Shown here one piece after another: positions 45,323-55,121 of a DNA stretch of 64,000 nt. The DNA lies in assembly GCA_963576725.1 (NCBI GenBank), contig OY755237.1, positions 62,845,423 to 62,909,422 on the forward strand, written 5' to 3'. Below the pieces are notes generated by a model, which was given only the letters and a program-made list of their open reading frames with translations, was not told the origin of the DNA and made no database searches. The position numbers and the translations under genes are program-made. The DNA is from Azorinus chamasolen. Lineage: Eukaryota; Mollusca; Bivalvia; Cardiida; Solecurtidae. Position 1 is the first letter of the stretch, and the number at the start of each line of letters is the position of its first letter.

Positions 45323-46025
45323 ATGAATAAAGTTAAAATACCTCTGATAGAACTGAAAGCTATAAATATGCAATCTGTGTCGTATGTAAAAATGCCCAGA
45401 AATATTTCTAATTTCTCTTCCTTTCAACCTTTTGTTCGTTTAAAACAACTTTATCTTCAGTCGGCATCATCTTTTCACATACCGTCTCTTTCTATTAATA
45501 AATGTTTTTTCAATGGACCAAGAGTGATACTTTCACCTTCAAAATGTTTCTTCTATTCGTAAACGGTCCTTATACAAGCGACACAGAGTGTATCCCATTA
45601 TCCAAAAGTGCTTTGCTAAGAGGTGCACATGTTGTAGTAACATTTCTTGTAATTCCACTATAAAATCTACAGTTAATGGTAGAACATTTAATGTCAAGAT
45701 AAACTTTGACGTTGATTGTACTACTACTAACGTTATTTATGTTTTAACTTGATACGCGCCTAGTTGCGGTATACAGTACGTAGGACAAACAGGACGTGCT
45801 TTGAAGACTCGATTTCGGGGGCATGCATATCAGTGTCGAAATCGTAAACAAAACAATTTTTTATACGAACACTTTCGGAAATCTGGCCATTCTTTTAAAG
45901 ATGTTTTAATACAAATTGTTAAGCATATAACATATGATAAGGATGCTACTAGTAGCTTTAAATCGAAAGCTAGATTTATATCTGAATTAAATTGGATCAA
46001 AAAATTGCAAACATATTTTCCTTAA
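45323..46025 (+). pseudogene. Naiad D GIY-YIG endonuclease part
   Basis: Starts at ATG 45323 (MNKVKIPLIELKA). After a 14-base deletion near 45545 relative to copy E, the frame resumes and has CCSNISCN, then NVIYVLT, an in-frame TGA at 45750-45752, and PSCGIQYVGQTGRALKTRF: GIY is the VIY, YIG the YVG, and the catalytic Arg is in KTRFRGH. HFRKSGHSF supplies the two His of the CCHH zinc site, so the TGA replaces its first Cys. The Glu is in ARFISELNW. The frame closes with TAA at 46023-46025, shared with copy E. Beyond it, a TGA near 46118 replaces an Arg codon (CGG in copy E) and is an ordinary nonsense change. Confidence 0.85.
45750..45752 (+). other. in-frame TGA, candidate selenocysteine 1 (copy D)
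   Basis: Codons read VLT-TGA-x-APSCGIQYVG. Other Penelope endonucleases have Cys here, the first Cys of the zinc-binding CCHH. Copy E has TGA at the same codon. Confidence 0.7.
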
Positions 46026-46561
46026 GGACTGAACGATAATATTTACCAGACTGGAAATATTTCAAAAGAACCAGACATAGATAGTTTTTCATTTTTTTCT
46101 ATAAGAAAACGCAAATCTTGATCACATGACATTCGCAAAAATGGTAATATTAAACGAAAATCTCGTTTGAAAATGACTATTCTTGATCTGCATACTTTAC
46201 GTATAACTTCTGGTAAACATGCCATGCTTTCTAGACTTTCCTCCTTATCTCTATGTCCATTAAAAGAAAATGACGAGCAAGCCGATACAATTATTATCTC
46301 ATAGGAACGGCTAGTTTGATACAAAGCTTTTCTCTACATGTTCTCAGACCGCACATTGACAAAATATCTGAACACCAAAGATTCTTCTTGAAAATTCCTT
46401 TTATTAATAAAGGTCTTGATTTTATTAACCTCCAAAGTATTTTAAGAGACATAGATGTAATTGACACTAATTGACACTACTCCTAAATACTTTAAAAATA
46501 CAGAACCACCTATCATCTGCTACAAATATAACAAACCCATCAGAAATACAATTTTCAACTA
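46026..46561 (+). pseudogene. Naiad D linker between endonuclease and CxC motif
   Basis: Continues the reading of copy E: GLNDNIYQTGNISKEPD, KMTILDLHTLRITSGKHAML, LRPHIDKISEHQRFF and EPPIICYKYNKPIRNTIFNY, interrupted by short indels. It stops at the transposon insertion. Confidence 0.75.
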
Positions 46562-47607
46562 CTGTAAAACAGGTTATATTCGCGTCATGATTATTTCGCG
46601 TAAATGTGATTTTGTATTAATTCGCGTCATGATGATTTCGCTATGGCGTCCATCACGCTAAATTAACTTAACGGAAATAGACTCGTATAAAACTCTGCCG
46701 AACGCTGTAAAAAGTGCAAAGAATAAATTTCTGCCGAATGTATGTAACTGCCGTCGGCAATTTAGGGGTTATCAATCGATAATTTATAGCATGCATTAAG
46801 GCATGTATTTACCAGTATTCAATTGTGTATTTGTTTTGAGAACATTACCCAAAACTCGGATGTATGGCACAGCGTGACACACCGGTCTACTGATGAAATG
46901 GTGGAAATGTAAGCAACAAAGTTACTACTCATTTATTACTTCGGGGTCTTATTTGGATCAAAACTGTCTGCAAAAGAAATGGTTATCACGATTTGTCCAT
47001 TATAAGGCTAAAAGTTAAATCAGTGCCCCTATTGAGACTTGGACGGTAAACGTGTGAAAACAAATTGACAAGTTTGTGTATGTATACGTGTTGATCTGTT
47101 AAACGCTGCTTGGCATAAGCCGGTATTCAATAGTCAAAATGAGTGAATTGTTTTTCACAAACACATAGAGTCAAACCTGTTTCAAAATTCCGTAATTGTA
47201 CAAAAACAACCAGATGTTATCTACGACAATTTACTACTTGCCGTACATGTATACATGTATGTATATAAGAGTTACTTCCCTTTTCGCGAAGATCAATGAA
47301 GAAGAGAAACATTCTTCCATTTTTCGGTCTGTATTTTTTGTTTAAACATTTTTTGTTTATTAAACAAAATATATGGAAGCAATACACTTCATCCAACAAT
47401 TTGTGTTGAGCGAAGAATGTTATTAATTCAGAAAACACATGGACGACGACGTGATAAATCTGACCATATTCCGGATATACCGATTTCGGACGTTACTCCT
47501 TTTTATACTTCTTACTGGTTTATTAGCGAAAATATTGAATTCGCGGGGCAACGCATTCGCGAATTAGCGCGAAATATATATTGTCGCTAATAAAACCTGT
47601 TTTACAG
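46562..47607. mobile_element. TA-flanked DNA transposon (TIR CTGTAAAACAGGTT) inside Naiad D
   Basis: Ends are inverted: CTGTAAAACAGGTT at the left and AACCTGTTTTACAG at the right, flanked by TA on each side (46560-46561 and 47608-47609). Subterminal regions repeat TTCGCG motifs on both arms. The related Naiad E gives the empty site (CAACTATAATAAAATTG), so boundaries and target duplication are exact. The interior codes nothing recognisable; a poly-F/K stretch near 47280-47400 is a chance frame. TA duplication fits a Tc1/mariner-group mobiliser; assignment is tentative. Confidence 0.85.
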
Positions 47608-47658
47608 TATAATAAAATTGTGGCCGACCTTAAGATTAATGATAATATTGCTGATAAC

Positions 47659-47661
47659 TGA
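47659..47661 (+). other. in-frame TGA, candidate selenocysteine 2 (copy D, CxC linker)
   Basis: Reads ADN-TGA-D-C-ATSKFCYSPAGH. The Naiad/Chlamys linker is marked by CxC; here it is UxC. Same in copy E. Confidence 0.7.
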
Positions 47662-48060
47662 GATTGCGCCACTTCAAAATTTTGCTATTCTCCGGCTGGT
47701 CATGTGATTACTGGTAATTTTGACATAATTAAAGATAAACGTCTACGATCTCTTTTGAATAAAGGTCCCAAATATAGAATACCATCCTTGATAGATTTTA
47801 ACTCTTGTCGAGTCGATTGCGGAGGCTTTACAAAATTTTAATATTAAATGGTGTCGAAGAGAACATGTTGAGTCTAATGCTCTTTCTAGTTGGAAAAAAC
47901 TTTTTTTGATATAATTGATAAACGCATTTCCTTTTATAGCTCTAATAAACACCTTCTTCCACCTAAACCTATAATTTCTTTGAGACATCTTAAAAAGGGT
48001 TTCCATTCAAAATACGTTTTTGTTCCTGCTGATAAGGCATCGAATAATGTGATTATTATT

Positions 48061-48063
48061 TGA
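48061..48063 (+). other. in-frame TGA, candidate selenocysteine 3 (copy D, RT)
   Basis: NNVIII-TGA-RLHYIDVL, a position that is often Cys after the PADKA(S/A)NN strand in related RTs. Same in copy E. Confidence 0.65.
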
Positions 48064-49524
48064 CGATTACATTATATCGATGTCTTGAAGCAGGAAATTA
48101 TTAATACCAAGTCATACATTTCAGTTACTACTGACGAAAAGACCATCGTTTCAGACCATGTAAAAACGTGTGAACAACTTGGAACCGATATTAAAATTAC
48201 ACAACATAAACTTCCTACAATGTATTGGTTACCAAAACTACATAAAAACCATATAAGGCGCGTTTCACTGCAAATTCTAGTTCATGTACAACTATTAAAT
48301 TGTCTATACTTTTGACTTCTTGTTTAACGAAGATAAAGGAAGATGTAAAATTCTACTGTGATAAGACTTATGAAAATTCTGGAATAAATCTCTTCTGGTC
48401 TATTAAGAACTCTTCAGAACTCTTAAACAAACTTAAGAACAAAGGGTATCTTGCATCCACTGTAAGCACGTACGATTTTTCTACTCTGTACATAACTCTT
48501 CCTCATATTTTAATTAAGGATAAGCTTACTTACTAATCCAGAAAGTATTTGCCCGGGAAAAAAAACATTCTTTGCATGTAATGCTGAAAAAGCTTTCTTT
48601 ACTGACGAGCAAATGAAATATTACACCAATTGGACTTGCTCAGTAGTTTGCGAATCACTAACCTTTCTTTTGGATAACATATTTGTACGTTAGGGGAATG
48701 CTATATACCGTCAGGTAATTGGTATTCCTATGGGTACGAATTGTGCATCACTTGTCGCAGATTTGTTTTTGTACTGATATGAGAGAGATTTCATGTTGCG
48801 TTTGAATCCTCAATCACAAGAAGATGTTATAAAAGCCTTCAATGAAACTTGTCGATATTTGGATGATATTTTTAACTTAGATAACCCTTTCGTTGATGCT
48901 CTGATACCTACAATTTATCCTAAAGAACTCAAATTGAATAAAGCTAACCCGTCCTACAAGTATGCAGCGTTTCTTGATCTAGACCTTAAAATTGATAATG
49001 GAATGATTTCTTCTAAAATATATGACAAAAGATATGATTTTGACTTTAATATTGTAAATTTTCCTCATCTTGACGGGATGTTCCCCGTGCTCCATCTTAC
49101 GGGGTTTATATATCTCAACTTATTCGTTTTGCTAGAGCTTGTTCATCTATTGACGATTTTAACAGTCGAAATCTCATTTTAACTGAAAAGCTGCTTAAGC
49201 AAGGATATAGATACCATAAACTAAGAAAAACTTTCTCTAAAATACTATCGAAATATCTCGCTTATTGGCAAGTACCAATGTAATCTCAAGGTGCTTCTGC
49301 GACACGGTATTTCACATCCTGAATTTTATGGTGATGTGATTTACAAACGTCGTAAAATTATTGGACGTAGCCATTTTCTCACTTTGTTCATCAAATATGT
49401 TAAACAATTCATTAAAAAGGGATATGATCCTGTAGTACTACAACATGCTGCATGTTCGGTTGTGAACCCTTTTACAAGTGGCAATCACGCTGGCCTCTTT
49501 GCATGTACGCCAACAAGAAAGGTT

Positions 49525-49589
49525 TAGTACTCTATGAAGGCGACCTCTTAAATCCAGAAATGGAAGGAGAACATCGGATATCTGTACTA
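49525..49589 (+). promoter_or_regulatory. SECIS-like hairpin, copy D
   Basis: Same 65-base layout as copy E: TAGTAC/GTACTA stem, ATGA and GGAT quartet strands, CTCTT/AGGAG, unpaired AAA, TCCA-GAAA-TGGA. One pair of helix II is broken relative to E (CGTC became CATC). The first three bases are the stop codon. Confidence 0.65.
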
Positions 49590-50036
49590 TTTCTTTTTTG
49601 TCGTATCCTTTATTACTTGTCTACAGTTACTCTGTTTGCAGATAAATCATTGAGTACAGTAGCGATAGGTGGATACAGTTTGTTCACTTAAATGTTTTCG
49701 TTATACATGCACTTTACCACTGTATTTGCCGTCGCGGTTGTTGTAGATTAGTCGGAGAGGGGATACGTTTATTTACACTGTTTGTCTTTTAGGGTGGTGA
49801 TGGAATAAATGTGAGGTTGGGCGCCCATAAACCGGTTTAACCCCCTGTGACTTTTGTCACTGACCGTTCCAAGGCGGTACTTCCATCTTCCCCCTATTGT
49901 ATGTTTGTTTTGTCTTTGTGCATCTCTTGATGTTTTTATAGTTATGTACATTTGCTGTTTCCTTGTGTTGCTGTTCGAGCGACTGTTTGTTCTGTATGCG
50001 GTGTTTCCTGCATGACTCATTTTTGTACTTTGATTT
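49590..50036 (+). other. Naiad D 3' UTR / pseudo-LTR unit
   Basis: Contains GGGCGCCCATAAACCGGTTTA, a GTGACTTTTGTCAC hairpin, CCAAGGCGGTACTTCCATC and the terminal GACTCATTTTTGTACTTT. Strongly conserved with 56655-57100 and with the minus-strand unit at 63746-64000. Confidence 0.85.
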
Positions 50037-50850
50037 AAACTTAAGAGAATGACTGCATGAATCTCATAAAATGGTTCAGTGACAATCGCATGAAAGCCAA
50101 TCCAATGACATTTCAGACGATTGCACTTTGCGAAAAGACACACAATTTAAATATAGCTTTTAATCTAAATGCTGTGAATATCAGATCAGCAGTGGTGAGG
50201 AAATAAAATTACTTTTTATTTTATAATAAATTTCAATGCGCACATTTCTAATATCTGTACAAAAGGTCAGACAACTCAATGTCATGAAAATAATTTGAAA
50301 GAATATAAACAAATTTTGCAGACTTACAATGCATTTTTCTTTTATCATGTCAAATCTGAATTATTGTCCATTAACTTGGCACTTTACTGGTGACTCGAAC
50401 ACAAACAAGATTGAAAAAATGTAGGAAAATTGTAGGAAAGAGTTCTTTGCTTCATTAATGCTGATCAAGAGAGTCCTTATGAAACTCTATTGCAGCGCTC
50501 TGGTCTGCTATCCTCAATGGCAGGCGAATGAGAAGTGTTGAACTAGAAACTTTAAAAAACTGATTAAAAAAAGAACCTAGCTACGTACTTGATCTTGTTG
50601 TTTATGAAAAACTGTACATATATATCTTAGGTACTCCATCTGTGTCGTGACTCCCCAGCCAAGGACAGAAAGGTACGACAGAAACTCATTTAGGTTCGCA
50701 GCAGCTAGGACGTGGAACTCGATACCCGACACATGTGAACAATGCTCATTATATAGCCAGTTTCAATCCCTAATCAAAACCCAGAATAGCCCAGAATGCC
50801 TCTGCTCTGTGTGTATCGGGTACGAAGGGCACATTACTTCTTAGGTACTG
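50037..50850 (+). pseudogene. LINE A, fragment 3 (C-terminal part)
   Basis: Resumes LINE A after Naiad D: MNLIKWFSDNRMKANPMTFQ, FNAHISNICTKG, then SEL--NYCPLTWHFTGDSNTNKIEK-like residues scattered over frames, and a clean 60-codon end with RYDRNSFRFAAARTWNSIPDTCEQ and SPECLCSVC. These are standard blocks after the RT of CR1-group LINEs. Heavily degraded. Confidence 0.75.
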
Positions 50851-51054
50851 AATTATAATTTAAATTTCAAATTCATCAATATATAACTTATTAATGCATG
50901 TTTACGGTTTCTAACACAATCAGTAAAGCACCTGGTGAAAGGGCTCCTTAGGGAACCACCTGATATGGGTATACACTGTTTACAATACGTTTTAGCTACT
51001 CCTAGCACCTGAACACCTAATACTAATCGAAATTCTGCTTTCTCCTGTATATCT
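50851..51054. other. decayed palindromic MITE
   Basis: AAAGCACCTGGTGAAAGGGC TCC and GGAACCACCTGATATGGG form a degenerate palindrome resembling the local family cores; ends not found. Confidence 0.4.
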
Positions 51055-51165
51055 GTGTGTGTGTATGTGTATAGATTGCTATATAAATTGCTTTCTGTCC
51101 GTGTTTTGGCGATGGTAGCGTTTTGTGTGTGGCTTTTCCTGCTTGACTTAACTACTTTTTCATTG
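51055..51165 (+). mobile_element. Naiad 3' tail relic (C/F subfamily)
   Basis: GTGTGTGTATGTG, then TTTTGGCGATGGTAGCGTTTTG, CTTTTCCTGCTTGACTTAAC and TACTTTTTCATT match the last 110 bases of Naiads C and F (minus strand at 41643-41760, 62150-62260) with decay. Confidence 0.6.
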
Positions 51166-51859
51166 ATATTCTCGTTCCTGCATCTACTATTTGTTTTATT
51201 TAGTTCTGATGCAAGACTCTTTTTATGTTACTCCTAGCAGCAAGCAATTGTAGATAAATCCTCATTTGTTTTGATCGTGAAGTTCTTATTCTGTATCCGT
51301 TTCTATATGTACCATGCCTTTTTGTCTGTTTCTGGTCTGCTTACTAATACAGTGTTATTTAGTACAATTAGCAAAATGTATGTTCTGCAAGCTGATTGTA
51401 ATGTTTGATTAAGGTGCCTGAGTGAATATAGATTTATATATATCCACACATGTGCTATCAAAACTAGTTATTATTAGCTTGAAAACTACCTTGGTCTTTC
51501 CTATGATAACATTGATGTTTTAAATTAAAAATGGTATTTTTAATGTCAAGTAATGTAATATTAAGTATTAGCTGTGATATGCTTATACATTCTTAACCTT
51601 ACGTTTACTATGTCAACCCTCTTCATGATGAATATTTAATCTAATTTCCTTTCCTCAGGAACAATAATGCATACTCTCTTCAAAGCTGTAACGATTTCCT
51701 GACGTGCTCAGCCATGTGATCTGGACAAACTGTGCTGACCCTAACCAGACAACTTCTCTAAAGCTACCCGGTATTGGGTCTACACTGTTTGCAATAAATA
51801 GCAATATATGGGTACAACATGAGAAGGGTTAACTCTAGATACTGTAGGTTAATGTAATT
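51166..51859. other. non-coding, no recognised feature
   Basis: AT-rich. A degenerate miniature element may end at GAGAAGGGTTAA (51821-51832). Confidence 0.4.
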
Positions 51860-51910
51860 ATGTCTCCCCCCATATTTATATGGGGGAGACATATTGTTTT
51901 CGTGAGAGTT

Positions 51911-51962
51911 GTCTGTCTGTCTGTCTGTCCGTCCGTCCGTCCGTCCGTCTGTCCGTCTGTCC
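51911..51962 (+). repeat. TCTG/TCCG microsatellite of the Pearl-like element
   Basis: Four TCTG units, then TCCG units, then mixed. Confidence 0.95.
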
Positions 51963-51965
51963 TTC

Positions 51966-53090
51966 ACACTTTTTGTCCGGACGATAACTTCAATATGCCT
52001 GATGCCAGTTGATTGTAACTTCATATATGGAAAGAGCATAATGAGAGGAAGTGTCATGCACAAGGTCCATAACTCTGGCTTCACTAATATAGGAGTTATT
52101 GCCCCTTGTAAAAAAATCACACTTTTTTGTCCGGACGATAACTTCAATATGCCTGATGCCAGTTGATTGAAACTTCATATATGGAAAGAGCATAATGAGA
52201 GGAAGTGTCATTCACAAGGTCCATAACTCTGGCTTCACTAATATAGGAGTTATTGCCCCTTGTAAAGAAATGCACACTTTTTTGTCCGGACAATAACTCC
52301 TATATGGCTCATGCTATTGGATTGAAACTTCATATATGGAAAGACCATGATGAGAGGAAGTGTCATACACAAGGTCCATAACTCTGGCTTCATTAATAAT
52401 AGAGTTATTGCCCTTGTAATTTTTTCAACAAATTTTTTGTCCGGACGATAACTCCTATATGGCTCATGCCATTGGATTGAAACTTCATACATGGAAAGAT
52501 CATGATAAGAGAAAGTGTCATGCTCAAGGTCCATAACTCTGGCTTCACTAATACTGGAGTTATTGCCCTTTTTAAAAAAAACACAATTTTTTGTCAGGAT
52601 GATAACTCCTATATGGCACATGCCATTGGAGTGAAACTTCATATATGGATTGATCATGATAAGAGAAAGTGTCATGCATAAGGTCCATAACTCTGGCTTC
52701 AATAAATTCAGTTATTGCCCCTTGTACATTTGTTTGGCGCTTTCTTGTCCGGACGATAACTCCTATATGGCTCTTGCCATTGTATTGAAACTTTATACAT
52801 AGAAATCGCATGATGAGAGAAAGTGTCATGAACAAAGGCCATAACTCTGGCTTCAATACTTTTGGAGTTATTGCCCTTTGTTACATTTTTTGTCGATCAA
52901 TAACTCCTGTTCGACTGATGCTATTGGAATGACATTTCATTCATGGAAAGAGCATGATGAAAGTAAGCGTCATGCACAAAGGCCATAACTCTGGTATCAA
53001 TATTTTTGAAGTTATTAGCTGTTATCATTTTCTTCTTGAAAAATGTGGTGTGGAAAGCGCATAATGAGGGTGAGTATCAATCATCAAGTC
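51966..53090 (+). repeat. tandem array, about 155 bp unit, seven copies
   Basis: Each unit opens TTTTTTGTCCGGACGATAAC, contains TGAAACTTCATATATGGAAA, GAAGTGTCATGCACAAGGTC and CATAACTCTGGCTTCA, and closes with GGAGTTATTGCCCCTTGTA. Units start near 51966, 52123, 52276, 52432, 52587, 52739 and 52886. Confidence 0.95.
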
Positions 53091-53416
53091 CATAACATTT
53101 TTAGTGATTTCCCTTTACATATTGTTTTTATTAGAGGGGAGCCATCCGTTTTTTTGACAAAAACCTCTAGTTTAATCTCATGTGTATTGTGTATTTTATG
53201 CAAAATTATGAATTTCATTCTCCATGCATATGTAAGTCGGCTTGGATATGCAAGTAACATACACAACTCTCATTCGCCTCTTACATCATCATAAATATGT
53301 CATGCACCTCGTGGTAGGTGTTGTGTTCACCAACAATTTGATGCACTTGGTAGCTACACTAATGTAATTGACGTGTTGATGAACACAATACAGGTGCCCC
53401 TCTATCACTTTCCAAT

Positions 53417-54132
53417 ATGAATAAAGTTAAAATACCTCTAATAGAACTGAAAGCTATGAATATGCAATCTGTGTCGTCTGTACAAGTACCCAGAAATATT
53501 TCTAATTTCTCTTCCCTTCAACCGTTTGTTCGTTTAAAACAACTTAATCTTCAGTCGGCATCATCTTTTCACATACCATCTCTTTCTATTAATAAATGTT
53601 TTTTCAATGGACCAAGAGTTGTACTTTCACCTTTAAAATCTGTTACCCAAAATGTTTCTTCTATTCGTAAACGGTCCTTATGCAGGCGACACAGAGTGTA
53701 TCCAATTATCCAAAAGTGCTTTGCTAAGAGGTGCATATGTTGTAGTAACATTTCTTGTAATTCCACTATAAAATCTACAGTTAATGGTAGAACATTTAAT
53801 GTCAAGATAAACTCAGACGTTGAGTGTACTACTACTAACGTTATTTATGTTTAACTTGAAACGCGCCTAGTTGCGGTATACAGTACGTAGGACAAACATG
53901 ACGTGCTTTAAAGACTCGATTTCGTGAGCATGCATATCAGTGTCGAAATCGTAAACTAAACAATTGTTTATACCAACACTTTCTGAAATCTGGCCATTCT
54001 TTTAAAGATGTTTTAGTACAAATTGTTGAGCATATAACATATGATAAGGAGGCTACTAGTAGCTTTAAATCGAAAGCTAGATTTATATCTGAATTAAATT
54101 GGATCAAAAAATTGCAAACACCTTTTCCTTAA
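53417..54132 (+). pseudogene. Naiad E GIY-YIG endonuclease part
   Basis: From MNKVKIPLIELKAMNMQ to CTTTNVIYV the frame is open (145 codons) and includes CICCSNISCN. A one-base deletion in a T-run near 53850 shifts the frame; the continuing code reads LT-TGA-NAPSCGIQYVGQT, KTRFREHAYQCRNRK, HFLKSGHSFKD and ARFISELNWIKKLQTPFP, then TAA. GIY, YIG, Arg, His and Glu positions are all present. The TGA at 53899-53901 replaces Gly in QTGRAL (GGA in D) and is therefore a nonsense change, unlike the Cys-position TGA. Confidence 0.88.
53857..53859 (+). other. in-frame TGA, candidate selenocysteine 1 (copy E)
   Basis: Same codon as 45750 in copy D, before NAPSCGIQYVG; replaces the first Cys of the endonuclease zinc site. 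Confidence 0.7.
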
Positions 54133-54704
54133 GGACTGAATGATAATATTTACCAGACTGGAAATATTTCAAAAGAACCAGATATAAATATTTTTTTCAA
54201 TTTTTTCTATTAGAAAACGCAAATCTCGGTCACATGGCATTCACACAAATGGTAATATTAAACGAAAGTCTCGTTTGAAAATGACTCTTCTTGATCTACA
54301 TACTTTACGCCTTACTTCGGGTAAACATGCCATGCTTTCTATACTTTCCTCCTTATCTATATGTTCATTAAAAGAAATTGACGAGCAAGCCGATAAAATT
54401 ATTTTTAGATCAGATCCTCTCATAGGAACGGCTAGTTTGATACAAAGCTTTACTCTACATGTTCTCAGACCGCACATTGACAAATTATCTGAACACCAAA
54501 GATTCTTCTTGAATATTCCTTTTATTAATAAAGGTATTGATTTTATTGACCTCCAAAGTATTTTTAGAGACAAAAATGTAATTGACACTGTTCCTAAATA
54601 CGTTAAAAATACAGAACCACCTATCATCTGCTACAAATATAACAATTTTCAACTATAATAAAATTGTGGCCGACCTTAATATTAATGATAATATTCCTGA
54701 TAAT

Positions 54705-54707
54705 TGA
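54705..54707 (+). other. in-frame TGA, candidate selenocysteine 2 (copy E, CxC linker)
   Basis: PDN-TGA-D-C-ATSKFCYSPAGH; the first Cys of CxC is TGA, the second is TGC. Shared with copy D (47659). Confidence 0.7.
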
Positions 54708-55118
54708 GATTGCGCCACCTCAAAATTTTGCTATTCTCCGGCTGGTCATGTGATTACTGGTAATTTTGATATAATTAAAGATAAACGTCTACGATCTCTT
54801 TTGAATAAAGGTCCCAAATATAGAATACCATCCTTGATAGATTTTAACTCTTGTCGAGTTCAGATTGCGGAGGCTTTACAAAATTTTAGTATTAAATGGT
54901 GTCGAAGAGAACATGTTGAGTCTAATGCTCTTTCTTGTTGGAAAAAACTAATTTTTGATATAATTGATAAACGCATTTCTTTTTACAGCTCTAATAAACA
55001 CCTTCTTCCACCTAAACCTAGAACTTCTTTTAGACATCTTAAAAAGGGTTTACAGGATTTCCATTCAAAATACGTTTTTGTTCCTGCTGATAAGGCATCG
55101 AATAATGTGATTATTATT

Positions 55119-55121
55119 TGA
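55119..55121 (+). other. in-frame TGA, candidate selenocysteine 3 (copy E, RT)
   Basis: NNVIII-TGA-RLHYIDVLKQE. Shared with copy D (48061). Confidence 0.65.

Larger units (their letters stand above)
47610..49527 (+). pseudogene. Naiad D reverse transcriptase part
   Basis: Resumes with KIVADLKINDNI and the CxC region, where the first Cys codon is TGA (47659-47661) and the second TGC. Then SKFCYSPAGHVITGNFDIIKD, VFVPADKASNNVIII and TGA (48061-48063) before RLHYIDVLKQ. The RT palm has CRYLDDIFNLDN, AAFLDLDLKI and YGDVIYK. Extra lesions: TAG at 48691 (TAT in copy E), TGA at 48775 (TGC in copy E) and several indels. It is more decayed than copy E. Confidence 0.88.
45030..50036 (+). mobile_element. 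Naiad D: N-terminal-endonuclease Penelope element, split by a DNA transposon
   Basis: The order is GIY-YIG endonuclease, CxC linker, RT, the permuted layout of Naiad elements. It begins with a 35-base scrap of Naiad tail (GTGGTGTTTCCTGCATGACT...) and ends with a 3' UTR holding AAACCGGTTTA, CCAAGGCGGTAC and the terminal GACTCATTTTTGTACTTT. LINE A lies on both sides, so it inserted into LINE A. A TA-flanked DNA transposon of 1046 bases lies inside (46562-47607). Confidence 0.9.
51860..53110 (+). mobile_element. Pearl-like element (Helentron-associated)
   Basis: Three parts in order: a palindromic head (TGTCTCCCCCATATTTATAT then GGGGGAGACATATTG), a TCTG/TCCG microsatellite (51911-51962), and about seven tandem units of roughly 155 bases. 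This is the plan of the Pearl/CvA elements of bivalves, later placed with Helentron-associated elements. It codes nothing; its open frames are repeats of each other. The last units are more degenerate. Confidence 0.75.
54133..55121 (+). pseudogene. Naiad E linker with CxC motif and start of RT
   Basis: GLNDNIYQTGNISKEPD, then a frame of 128 codons (KMTLLDLHTLRLTSGKHAML ... EPPIICYKYNN) cut by a 17-base deletion. Then IVADLNINDNIPDN, TGA at 54705-54707, DCATSKFCYSPAGHVITGNF and an open stretch to VPADKASNNVIII, where the next TGA (55119-55121) stands. Confidence 0.85.

Noticed and set aside
46112..46120. TGA in Naiad D linker as selenocysteine
   Set aside because: Copy E has CGG (Arg); a C-to-T change of CGA-type codons explains it.
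51764..52856. Repeated minus-strand frames with similar peptides
   Set aside because: Translations of the 155-bp tandem unit of the Pearl-like element.
53899..53901. TGA in Naiad E as a further selenocysteine
   Set aside because: Copy D has GGA (Gly) here, in the conserved QTGRAL; a nonsense mutation fits better.
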